This document shows, piece after piece, positions 1-6,380 of a stretch of 9,362 nucleotides of DNA. The notes beneath the pieces were generated by a model, which was given only the letters and a program-made list of their open reading frames with translations, had not been told where the DNA came from and did no database searches. The stretch is taken from the NCBI GenBank assembly GCA_017998755.1, contig JAGOCL010000076.1, positions 1 to 9,362 of the forward strand, in the 5' to 3' direction. This stretch comes from Spirochaetota bacterium. Its GTDB lineage: Bacteria > Spirochaetota > GWE2-31-10 > MWDO01. Numbering within the stretch: the first letter of the stretch is position 1; each line of letters begins with the position of its first letter. Made by a program: the position numbers and the translations under genes.

Positions 1-1
1 G

Positions 2-1504
2 CATAGCGGCAACAGAGGGGCTTGCGCCGCTTGTTGCAGGATCGCTTGGGAAGACGAAAAATCCAAATCAAAAAAATCATATTTTTCGATGAAAGATTTG
101 TCTTTGTCGGAATACATAAAAACTTTAGAAAAATACGGCGTCGCCGCTCTTAAAATAGAGGGACGGCTAAAAAACGCAAACTGGGTAAAAAATATAACCT
201 CAATTTACAGACAAATTTTAGACGGAGCAATCGACGACGACGAACAGTCGAAATTAAAAAATGAACTAAAAAAATATTCCGCCAGAGAAACTCATTCGGG
301 GCATATAATCGGACACAAAAACCTCGTCGGCGAAAACGCGCATTGGGACGACTATATAAAAACCACGGACGATTACGCTATTCCCGACATTTTTACCGAT
401 AATATAAAGATAAAGATAGAAACAAACGAAAAAACCGTCGTTTCTGTTTACTTAAAAGATCAATCCTCTAAATTTGAGTTTAAAGCTCCCGTTCTTCCCA
501 AAAAAGCCAGACCCGCGCAATTATCTGAAATTATTACGAAAATTAAAGAATTAAATAAAAATATGGAGACGGTCGTTGAATTATCCGATAACGAAGCGGT
601 ATGTTCGCCGTCGTATTTAAACGAACTAACGGATAAAATCAAAGCAGAACTGAAAAATCTTGAAAAAAAATCCGAAAAATACGCCGACTTAAGCGCCGAA
701 TTAAATAAAATTATCTATCCAGATAAAACCGAGATTCAAAGACCGGCGTTGTTTGGAAGTATGCCTGATAAGTTAATTATAAGATCCGATCAAATATCTT
801 TTTTTAACGGCAATAAAATCGATTTTGTCAAAACATTGGTTATTTATTTATATAAAGAGCTAAATATTGATTTAGTTTCTCAGATATCTAAAAAATACGA
901 TATTATCTTCGCTATACCGGACGTTATTTTTGAGAAAGATATAGACTTTATTACGGCTACTATCGATAAACTCATTAAAGCCGGTTATAAAAAATTTCAG
1001 TCAAATTCGTTTGACGGAATGGAAATCTTAAAAAAATATAACTGCGAAAAATCCGCCGGACTCGGATCGGCGATTATGAACCATATAGCCCCCAAATTTT
1101 ATCAAGAATTTGGCTACAGTTCGTTCTATGCCCCAGTTGAAAGCGACGTTTCGATTTTAAAATCTCTCAGCTCTTTTGTCGATCAAAAAATCGAATGTTT
1201 AGTCTACGGAAAAATTCCGCTATTTATATCAAGAGTCGAAGAGGATTGTTATAAAGCTAATAAATTCAGAGATAAATATATTGAGCTGGAATCTTACAAA
1301 ATTAATGAGTTGTATTACTTTGTAACTTCCAAACCGCTCTGTTTTATCGGAGAGATCTTTAAAAAAGAAAATATCAAATTTGACTCGCTAACTGCCGATA
1401 TGAGATTCTTCGATAATCCGTATTTAAAAGTCCTAGATCTAAAAAACAACAAACCTCAAATAGACAAAGATTATAGTTTTAACTTTTTCCGTAAATTAGT
1501 TTAA
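2..1504 (+). CDS. Peptidase U32 family protein (RlhA/TrhP-like), 5' end missing
   Basis: The reading frame is open from base 2, and 29 codons lie before the first internal ATG at 89, so the true start is upstream of the window; about 500 residues are visible. The first visible residues, HSGNRGACAACCR, match the U32 signature SGNRGxCxxxCR. Next come SMKDLSLSEYI and the KIEGRLKNANWV motif, both typical of U32 proteins. The long C-terminal part contains LVYGKIPLFISR, which resembles the VYGRxPLM motif of large U32 proteins. Characterised relatives are not classical proteases: RlhA hydroxylates C2501 of 23S rRNA, TrhP acts in tRNA ho5U34 formation, and UbiU/V act in ubiquinone synthesis, often using an Fe-S cluster. 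An RNA-hydroxylation role here is inferred; other cluster cysteines would lie upstream of the window. The family is clear, the substrate is not. Confidence 0.85.
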   Translation, partial: HSGNRGACAACCRIAWEDEKSKSKKSYFSMKDLSLSEYIKTLEKYGVAALKIEGRLKNANWVKNITSIYRQILDGAIDDDEQSKLKNELKKYSARETHSGHIIGHKNLVGENAHWDDYIKTTDDYAIPDIFTDNIKIKIETNEKTVVSVYLKDQSSKFEFKAPVLPKKARPAQLSEIITKIKELNKNMETVVELSDNEAVCSPSYLNELTDKIKAELKNLEKKSEKYADLSAELNKIIYPDKTEIQRPALFGSMPDKLIIRSDQISFFNGNKIDFVKTLVIYLYKELNIDLVSQISKKYDIIFAIPDVIFEKDIDFITATIDKLIKAGYKKFQSNSFDGMEILKKYNCEKSAGLGSAIMNHIAPKFYQEFGYSSFYAPVESDVSILKSLSSFVDQKIECLVYGKIPLFISRVEEDCYKANKFRDKYIELESYKINELYYFVTSKPLCFIGEIFKKENIKFDSLTADMRFFDNPYLKVLDLKNNKPQIDKDYSFNFFRKLV

Positions 1505-1513
1505 AAAAAGCTT

Positions 1514-3709
1514 TTATTTCTTGTTTATCAAGTTATTAACGGTATTCTCAAATTCGCTCGTCTCTTTTTCAAGATATATAAGGAAATCGTTATCTTTTAT
1601 ATCGCCGAGAACGGCGACCATCTCCTTTTCATTATCGTAAGGCATTTTCCTATACGAATCGGTATAATCTTTTTTTTTAACGTCGTAACAAGCGGAATTG
1701 ATAAATTTCTTTATCAAAACGGCTTCTTCGAAAAGTTTTTTCAGATCTTCAACGGTAAACAAATCGACGCTTTTATCAAATATAGTTTCGAATGCGTATA
1801 TAGAAAACCTCAGTTTATCCTTCGGATATTTCTTCCACAAATCGTTATATTTAGCGTGAATTTCGTCCCAACTCGTTAATTTATCGCATTTTATCTCTTT
1901 TTTTATATCTTCCAAATCCTCGCGCGATACTATTTGACCTCCGAGATTTATCCAATCAAGATACAAATCAGCTTTTTTTAGTTTTTTTAATTCTTCCAAT
2001 AAATCTTTTATATTTATATTTGTAATATCATAGAAATTCATAGTATTTCTTATAAAAAAGTAAAGAATCATTTTCTCAAAATAACAGACGGCCTTTACAG
2101 GCTTCAATATCTTAGCGCCGTATTTCTTCATACATTCTTTATCCGTAAGCTCTATATCCTTACCTTCAAGCGCCAATTTATGGATATATTCTCTACCGAT
2201 TTTTAGATATTCGTCTTGAGTCAGGTCTTCCGTTTTATTAATCGATTCGCCGGCTAAAACGTATATTCTGTCAATCGACTTAATTATTTCTGATACTGTG
2301 TCGGGAGCAAGATATTCGGTCTCGATATTTTGAATTTTAATTCTTCTTTTATCTCTATTTTTAAATTTATACAAATTCCTTTCGATCGCGTACATATTAT
2401 AAATAAACCAATATGCCGGTATTATTTGTATCGCTTCGTCGGATTTCTTCTGAAAAACCAGCGAAAAAGGATAATTTACGTTCATTTCGTAAGCGTACGA
2501 TCCTTTTGATATCAAAACAAACGAAGCGAACTTACTGTTATGTTTAAAATCGCTCGATAACCCCGGCCAAAATCCTCTTCCCGCTAGAATTTCGCCGTCG
2601 GCCGATCTTGAATTGTGATTCGACCCGATTGTCGCTCCGGCGGCGATATTTGACTGACCCAAAATTGTCGCGGCAATCAGAAACGAAGTGTTGTGGTGTT
2701 GCTCGTGAAAAGGAAACATAAGATTGTTGAGAAGCTCGCAACACGATACCGTCGAATTATCGCCCAAAACCGAGTTTAAAAGTCGGGCGCCGTATTTAAT
2801 CTGAGTATTCCTTCCCGTTACAAATCTTACCGCTTTACATCCGTAAAATATTTTTGTGTTAAACCCTACAATCCCGTTGACCAATTCCACCCCTTCGCCG
2901 ATTTGAGTCGGTTCAAGTTTGCTGGAACTTATAGTCAGGTTTTTTAACTTATTTGCGCCTTTTATATAGCAATATTCGCCAATATTTACGTCTTTTATGA
3001 TTCTACAATGTTTGATAACCGAATTATTACCGACTAAGCCGTAATAACCTCTTTTTTTACTGTATCCGTTGTTGGTAATCTCGACCAATTTATCCAACAA
3101 CTCTCCGTCGTCTCGATATTTTGACCAAATATAAGCGTCGGCGGTAATAATTTTATCAAAAGGAAGAATTTTTCTTCCGCCGTTTTCATTACCTACCTCT
3201 ATCCAAATCCTAACGTCTTCTTCTTCGTCTTCCTTTACAATCCCATTACCAAATTTCGATCTGTCGGAAGTAATCATCTCGTCGATATTAAAGAGAATAC
3301 AGCTGTTTTCCACGATGTAATGCGAAAGGTAGTTCACATTTCTAATTGAAACGTTATCCCCTATCTCGCAGGATACGATAGTAGAGTTGTATATACCGAC
3401 GGGAAGTTTGAGGTCGTTATATTCCAAATAATCTTCCGATAATTTACCTATTAATATTTTTCCGAAAAATTCGTTATTAATTATATGATTTGCGTTAAAT
3501 TCTTTTGAAACAAAGATTTCATTCCAATTTTCCGCAAAATTATTATTTTTTACCAGAGTTTCTATCTCAGACGCCTCTAGGTTTCTAAAGAATTTATTCC
3601 CGGCGTTAGAATTCCTATAATAATATTTGGACTCTCCGTCTGGAATAGCGCTTTCATTGATGAAATTCATAGAAATCTGCTCTATCGGATACATTTTTAC
3701 GTCGCTCAT
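1514..3709 (-). CDS. DUF4954 family protein with left-handed beta-helix repeats
   Basis: A 731-residue protein of unknown function. Residues about 45-160 (ending near SDRSKFGNGI) and 225-425 (IGEYCYIKGANKLKN, FPFHEQHHNTSF, AGATIGSNHNS, VNYPFSLVF) match my recollection of DUF4954 proteins of Bacteroidetes and spirochaetes. The irregular hexapeptide rungs (IGDNVSI, IGEGVEL, LGDNSTV) indicate a left-handed parallel beta-helix, the fold of many acyltransferases and nucleotidyltransferase C-termini. The His-rich stretch at 335-339 could be catalytic or metal-binding, but that is inference. Residues about 490-731 are predicted mainly helical and charged. No signal peptide is seen, so it is probably cytoplasmic. 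The start is fixed by the ATGA overlap with the upstream cyclase and by AAAGAGGG at 3723-3716, six bases before the ATG. The family is fairly sure, the function unknown. Confidence 0.85.
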   Translation of the reverse strand: MSDVKMYPIEQISMNFINESAIPDGESKYYYRNSNAGNKFFRNLEASEIETLVKNNNFAENWNEIFVSKEFNANHIINNEFFGKILIGKLSEDYLEYNDLKLPVGIYNSTIVSCEIGDNVSIRNVNYLSHYIVENSCILFNIDEMITSDRSKFGNGIVKEDEEEDVRIWIEVGNENGGRKILPFDKIITADAYIWSKYRDDGELLDKLVEITNNGYSKKRGYYGLVGNNSVIKHCRIIKDVNIGEYCYIKGANKLKNLTISSSKLEPTQIGEGVELVNGIVGFNTKIFYGCKAVRFVTGRNTQIKYGARLLNSVLGDNSTVSCCELLNNLMFPFHEQHHNTSFLIAATILGQSNIAAGATIGSNHNSRSADGEILAGRGFWPGLSSDFKHNSKFASFVLISKGSYAYEMNVNYPFSLVFQKKSDEAIQIIPAYWFIYNMYAIERNLYKFKNRDKRRIKIQNIETEYLAPDTVSEIIKSIDRIYVLAGESINKTEDLTQDEYLKIGREYIHKLALEGKDIELTDKECMKKYGAKILKPVKAVCYFEKMILYFFIRNTMNFYDITNINIKDLLEELKKLKKADLYLDWINLGGQIVSREDLEDIKKEIKCDKLTSWDEIHAKYNDLWKKYPKDKLRFSIYAFETIFDKSVDLFTVEDLKKLFEEAVLIKKFINSACYDVKKKDYTDSYRKMPYDNEKEMVAVLGDIKDNDFLIYLEKETSEFENTVNNLINKK

Positions 3710-4857
3710 TTTTTTCCCTCTTTATAAACTTCTTCGTAAATTACCACTTGATCTCTTCCGTTTTCTTTAGCGTAATAAAGCGCTTCGTCAGCCCGCTTTA
3801 TCAGATCTTCGTTCGATTTATCATGCATAGAGAATTCGGATATACCTACGCTAATTGTAATATTAAATTTGGTTTTTCGTCCGTCGAAGAAATCTATTTT
3901 CTTTATAAACTCTCTCAATCTCTCAGCGGGGACAAACGCGTGCTTTGAATTAGTTTCGGGTAAAATAACGATAAATTCCTCCCCGCCGTATCTTGCGACA
4001 ATGTCGTTTTCGCGGAAAATCACTTTCGACGTCAAAACTTCTCCAATTTTCTTTAACACTTCGTCCCCGACCAAGTGGCCGTGAGTATCGTTTATCCTTT
4101 TAAAGAAATCTATATCCAGTAAAACGCATGTAAATCTCCCAAAATGATCTTCTATACCGCCTTCAAGTTTATGATGAAAATCTATACTATCCTCTAACTC
4201 AATCCCTTTTTCATCTTGAAGTCTTACAAAATTTCTGATAGCTCGTTTTTTTTCAACCTCCAAAGCCTCAAAAAAAGCTCTTCTGTTTAGAACGTTAGTA
4301 AGATAATCAATTTTGCTTATCTCAATAATCTCTTTGTTAAGAATTTCAATCTTTGCTTTTTGGATATTGACCAAAGTCGAGTCGATGATTGTTTGGAACG
4401 AATCAACAATGTAGTAATTTAATCTTTCGGTAGTTACTAAATTCTTGAAAATAAGATTTATATAAGAGATAAAATAGTCCCGTAAAATATTGATATCATT
4501 CTTGTATAATATTTTACTTATCAGAAAAAAATAGTTGCCGCCCTTGTCGATCATCTCTTTTTCGTTTTGCGGAATATCTTCGTCTTCTATATAAAGTATG
4601 TAGGGTAACGTAAATTTATATCCGCCCGAAAAATATTCTAGCGCTTTTATCAAATTGTCGTCCGTTAAAACTGACTTTTTTATAACAAGAAGCAATTGTT
4701 CGCGAACTATCTCTTTGTTAATTCTTTTAACTTCCGATTCCAGAGAATCGAGGCGGCCGATACGGTAGTCATACTCAATATTTTCTATTTGAAATATTTT
4801 TTCATATTGCTCTAAAGAATCGTTAACTACGTAAATTATTTTTTCATACTTTTTCAT
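3706..4857 (-). CDS. Diguanylate cyclase (GGDEF) with N-terminal receiver-like region
   Basis: A 383-residue protein expected to make c-di-GMP from two GTP. The GGDEF domain covers about 180-378: DYLTNVLNRRAF (184-195), DIDFFKRINDTHGHLVGDE (248-266), RYGGEEF with active-site GGEEF at 291-295, and the C-terminal RADEALYYAKENGRD. A product-inhibition I-site RxxD is present as REND at 282-285, five residues before GGEEF, so feedback control is likely. Residues 1-135 (IIYVVNDS, LLLVIKKS, PYILYIEDED) have a receiver-like alpha/beta pattern but no clear phospho-acceptor set, so this is at best a degenerate receiver domain. A helical linker (140-180) joins the two. About 28 extra residues, near 205-235, sit between NRRAF and DIDFF. 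First gene of a two-gene operon, overlapping the DUF4954 gene by four bases. No Shine-Dalgarno sequence precedes its ATG. Confidence 0.93.
   Translation of the reverse strand: MKKYEKIIYVVNDSLEQYEKIFQIENIEYDYRIGRLDSLESEVKRINKEIVREQLLLVIKKSVLTDDNLIKALEYFSGGYKFTLPYILYIEDEDIPQNEKEMIDKGGNYFFLISKILYKNDINILRDYFISYINLIFKNLVTTERLNYYIVDSFQTIIDSTLVNIQKAKIEILNKEIIEISKIDYLTNVLNRRAFFEALEVEKKRAIRNFVRLQDEKGIELEDSIDFHHKLEGGIEDHFGRFTCVLLDIDFFKRINDTHGHLVGDEVLKKIGEVLTSKVIFRENDIVARYGGEEFIVILPETNSKHAFVPAERLREFIKKIDFFDGRKTKFNITISVGISEFSMHDKSNEDLIKRADEALYYAKENGRDQVVIYEEVYKEGKK
3716..3723 (-). promoter_or_regulatory. Ribosome binding site of the DUF4954 gene
   Basis: AAAGAGGG on the minus strand, six bases before the ATG at 3709 and inside the last codons of the cyclase gene. 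With the ATGA stop/start overlap it supports translational coupling and this choice of start. Confidence 0.75.
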
Positions 4858-4866
4858 AACCGGAAT

Positions 4867-4895
4867 AATATAAAATTTGATTTACATTTTGTCAA
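4867..4895 (-). promoter_or_regulatory. Sigma70-type promoter of the diguanylate cyclase operon
   Basis: On the minus strand TTGACA (4895-4890) is separated by exactly 17 bases from TATATT (4872-4867). The predicted transcription start near 4860 is about three bases before the ATG at 4857. No Shine-Dalgarno sequence lies in front of that ATG, and an in-frame TAA sits a few codons upstream, so no longer version of the protein is possible. The message is therefore probably leaderless. Confidence 0.7.
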
Positions 4896-4955
4896 TTAAG
4901 AATGTATATTTATTTTTTTAAATTATATAAAAAAATAATATTTAATAAATATTTA

Positions 4956-4983
4956 TTGATTTTGCCGCTTTTTTTATTATAAT
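4956..4983 (+). promoter_or_regulatory. Predicted promoter of the peptidoglycan-binding lipoprotein gene
   Basis: TTGATT (4956-4961), a 16-base spacer and a perfect TATAAT (4978-4983). The expected start is near 4990, giving a 5' leader of about 160 bases before the ATG at 5153. The surroundings are extremely AT-rich, so chance -10 matches are common; the pairing with a -35 at good spacing is what supports this call. Confidence 0.55.
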
Positions 4984-5002
4984 AAATATTGTAGTATTTC
5001 TA

Positions 5003-5020
5003 TGCGTTTTTTTTAACGCA
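5003..5020 (+). repeat. Short perfect inverted repeat in the leader
   Basis: TGCGTT (5003-5008), six T and AACGCA (5015-5020) form a 6-bp hairpin with a T6 loop, about 12 bases after the predicted transcription start. The bases after it (AATCTTTT) are a poor U-tract, so it is unlikely to be a strong terminator. It may stabilise the 5' end or be part of the larger leader fold. Confidence 0.5.
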
Positions 5021-5033
5021 AATCTTTTACTAT

Positions 5034-5042
5034 AAAGGAGGA
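5034..5042 (+). promoter_or_regulatory. Shine-Dalgarno-like sequence without a start codon
   Basis: AAAGGAGGA is a near-ideal ribosome binding sequence, but no ATG, GTG or TTG follows within 4-12 bases; the next bases are GCGGTTTTAAAAC. It lies ten bases before the long hairpin in the leader. It might be a ribosome standby site, the remnant of a leader peptide, or chance. Confidence 0.35.
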
Positions 5043-5051
5043 GCGGTTTTA

Positions 5052-5127
5052 AAACAATCTTTTTTATAATAAAAAGCGTCGGTATTATAAAAATGATTGT
5101 TTGATATGATTCGTAACATACGACGCT
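5052..5127 (+). promoter_or_regulatory. Long leader hairpin with pseudoknot potential
   Basis: Bases 5052-5071 pair with 5083-5102 over 20 positions with one T-T mismatch (5060/5094): AAACAATC with GATTGTTT and TTTTTATAATA with TATTATAAAAA. The 11-base loop (5072-5082) contains AGCGTCG (5075-5081), exactly complementary to CGACGCT at 5121-5127, 18 bases after the hairpin. The geometry fits an H-type pseudoknot: L1 3 nt, S2 7 bp, L2 1 nt, L3 18 nt. The second pairing ends 13 bases before the AAGGA ribosome binding site of the lipoprotein gene. No U-tract follows the hairpin, so it is not an ordinary terminator. It does not match the ydaO (c-di-AMP) or GEMM (c-di-GMP) riboswitch consensus as I remember them. 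The pairing is seen directly; the regulatory role is inferred. Confidence 0.55.
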
Positions 5128-5140
5128 AAAATATTAAAAA

Positions 5141-5145
5141 AAGGA
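5141..5145 (+). promoter_or_regulatory. Ribosome binding site of the lipoprotein gene
   Basis: AAGGA seven bases before the ATG at 5153. It fixes that start, which also yields a proper lipoprotein signal peptide, and it lies just downstream of the possible pseudoknot. Confidence 0.7.
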
Positions 5146-5152
5146 AATCGCG

Positions 5153-6235
5153 ATGATAAAAAAATGTAATTTTATGATCTATTTTGTTTTGGCTTTCTTA
5201 TTAATTACGGCCTGTTCTAACTCGTCTCTTTTAATTTCGGACGGCTCTTCAAATTCAGCCGTAATTGAAAGCGGCGTTACCGTAGAAAATGCGATTAGCG
5301 ACGCCGTTACTTGGCCTATCGTCAAATACGGTCAGTATTCTTTAAGCGTAAAAGCCGCGCAGTATTTTCTAAAACAAAAAGGTTATTCTATATTAATAGA
5401 CGGAGATTTTGGAAACGGAACTTTATCGACGGTAAAATCGTTTCAAACCGCCAACGGATTAACGGCAGACGGTATAGTCGGTTCGGCGACATGGTCGAAA
5501 CTAATAGTTACCGTCAAATACGGTAGCTCGGGATACGCCGTGAAAGCGGTTCAGGATTTATTAAAAAACAAATTCGGATACTCTCTAACAATCGACGGAG
5601 CTTTTGGCTCCGGAACTCAAACAGCCGTTAAATCTTTTCAAACTAAAAAGGGTTTGACTTCGGACGGTATCGTAGGGCCTACCACATGGCTATATATCAT
5701 CGGAGATAACGGAACTACCGCCAGTTCGACGACGGACTTTTGGGGTTCAAGAATTTCTACATGGACGTTTCCGGTAAAAAGCGGCTATCTTGATCCAACA
5801 GCCGGCTCTAGGTATTTCGGAGCGACAAGAGACGGCGGCCAAAGAGCTCACGCCGGAATCGACATCATTCCTACTACCGGACCGGGAACTGCCGTTTACG
5901 CTATGACTTCAGGAACCGTTACGGGATACTATTTATTTTACGCCGGTACGTACGCTCTTGAAGTAAAAAACGACGATGGAACCGTAGCCCGATATACGGA
6001 AATTACTTCTACAAAAAGACCGGGCAACCGAATAACAAAAGGGCAAGCGATAGGGACTATTATAAGAAATACCAGCGGAGGCTCTTATATGCTTCATCTG
6101 GAAGTTTATATGGGTACTTCCACGGGAGCCTTGACAAATACGACGAATACCTACTACAAATATGTAACTGATAACAACTACAATCGAAGATCGGATTTGG
6201 TAAATCCAATGGGCGTTACAAGATTGCCCAAATAA
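5153..6235 (+). CDS. Lipoprotein with two peptidoglycan-binding repeats and an M23/LytM-like domain
   Basis: A 360-residue envelope protein. Residues 1-21 form a lipoprotein signal: KK, a hydrophobic core and lipobox ITAC with Cys21. Two PG_binding_1 repeats follow at about 57-117 and 121-183, each with the pattern VKAxQxxLK...IDGxFGxGT...VKSFQ...GLTxDGIVGxxTW, so it should bind peptidoglycan. A Ser/Thr-rich linker (184-200) leads to an M23-type domain (about 203-355) with RAHAGIDI (H233, D237), GTAVYAMTSGTV, DGTVARY and MLHLEVY (H315). By eye the zinc ligands H233, D237 and H315 are kept. The first His of the usual HxH is M313, and the His of the usual YxHL motif is E283, so hydrolase activity is uncertain. 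It is a single-gene unit with its own promoter, structured leader and terminator. Base composition is richer in G+C than its neighbours (35 of 60 bases in 5821-5880), which may hint at transfer. Confidence 0.88.
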   Translation: MIKKCNFMIYFVLAFLLITACSNSSLLISDGSSNSAVIESGVTVENAISDAVTWPIVKYGQYSLSVKAAQYFLKQKGYSILIDGDFGNGTLSTVKSFQTANGLTADGIVGSATWSKLIVTVKYGSSGYAVKAVQDLLKNKFGYSLTIDGAFGSGTQTAVKSFQTKKGLTSDGIVGPTTWLYIIGDNGTTASSTTDFWGSRISTWTFPVKSGYLDPTAGSRYFGATRDGGQRAHAGIDIIPTTGPGTAVYAMTSGTVTGYYLFYAGTYALEVKNDDGTVARYTEITSTKRPGNRITKGQAIGTIIRNTSGGSYMLHLEVYMGTSTGALTNTTNTYYKYVTDNNYNRRSDLVNPMGVTRLPK

Positions 6236-6245
6236 TATGTTTAGT

Positions 6246-6287
6246 AAAAGGGGTGGTCTTTATGAAATTAAAGCTTCCCCTTTTTTT
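6246..6287 (+). terminator. Intrinsic terminator of the lipoprotein gene
   Basis: AAAAGGGG (6246-6253) pairs with CCCCTTTT (6277-6284); inside, CTTT and AAAG can extend the stem. The 3' arm runs into seven consecutive T (6281-6287). It starts 10 bases after the stop codon and separates the lipoprotein gene from the folP-cdaA-ybbR operon. Confidence 0.85.
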
Positions 6288-6315
6288 CAAGCGTCTTTTT
6301 ATAAAAAAAGTTTAG
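6262..6315 (+). CDS. Possible 17-residue basic/hydrophobic small ORF (doubtful)
   Basis: The ORF reads MKLKLPLFFKRLFIKKV and stops at TAG 6313-6315. AAAAGGGG ends eight bases before its ATG and could act as a ribosome binding site. The same bases form the 5' arm of the terminator hairpin, and the ORF runs through its T-tract, so full-length transcripts should be rare. The K-rich hydrophobic peptide would be membrane-active in type, but A/T-rich sequence easily produces such residues. It may be a chance ORF or the decayed start of a longer gene. Confidence 0.15.
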   Translation: MKLKLPLFFKRLFIKKV

Positions 6316-6334
6316 TAATCTGTAAATTTATTTC

Positions 6335-6363
6335 TTGACAATATTTTTAATTTGTTGTCTATT
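6335..6363 (+). promoter_or_regulatory. Promoter of the folP-like/cdaA/ybbR operon
   Basis: A perfect TTGACA (6335-6340), a 17-base spacer and TCTATT (6358-6363). The predicted start near 6370 leaves a leader of only about ten bases, just enough for the ribosome binding site before the GTG at 6381. Confidence 0.65.
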
Positions 6364-6369
6364 ACAGTC

Positions 6370-6379
6370 AGGGGTGAGG
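6370..6379 (+). promoter_or_regulatory. Ribosome binding site deciding the GTG start of the folP-like gene
   Basis: AGGGGTGAGG precedes GTG 6381; counted from AGGGG the spacing is six bases. The next ATG candidate in frame is well inside the N-terminal domain, so the GTG start is preferred. Confidence 0.6.
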
Positions 6380-6380
6380 C

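Noticed and set aside
460..642. Minus-strand ORF of 60 codons inside the U32 gene
   Set aside because: Antisense shadow of a well-supported coding region; no ribosome binding site or recognisable protein.
1503..1520. Palindrome AAAAGCTTTT between the convergent U32 and DUF4954 genes as a bidirectional terminator
   Set aside because: Only two G-C pairs, no loop and no proper T-tract after it; it also overlaps the DUF4954 stop codon.
2544..2744. Minus-strand ORF of 66 codons in another frame of the DUF4954 gene
   Set aside because: Overlaps the conserved beta-helix region in a different frame; the peptide has no family features.
3748..4084. Two plus-strand ORFs of 66 and 71 codons opposite the diguanylate cyclase
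   Set aside because: They lie antisense to the GGDEF motifs and are explained as shadows of that gene.
5106..5129. Seven-codon leader ORF MIRNIRR overlapping the pseudoknot 3' arm
   Set aside because: No ribosome binding sequence at suitable spacing, and very short; the base pairing explains these bases better.
4990..5152. Known ydaO (c-di-AMP) or GEMM (c-di-GMP) riboswitch in the leader
   Set aside because: The conserved sequence blocks of either class, as I know them, are absent; only generic stems are seen. An Rfam search would settle it.
5311..5526. Plus-strand ORF of 71 codons with repeated segments in the lipoprotein gene
   Set aside because: It is the +1 frame of the PG_binding_1 repeats; its internal repetition simply reflects theirs.
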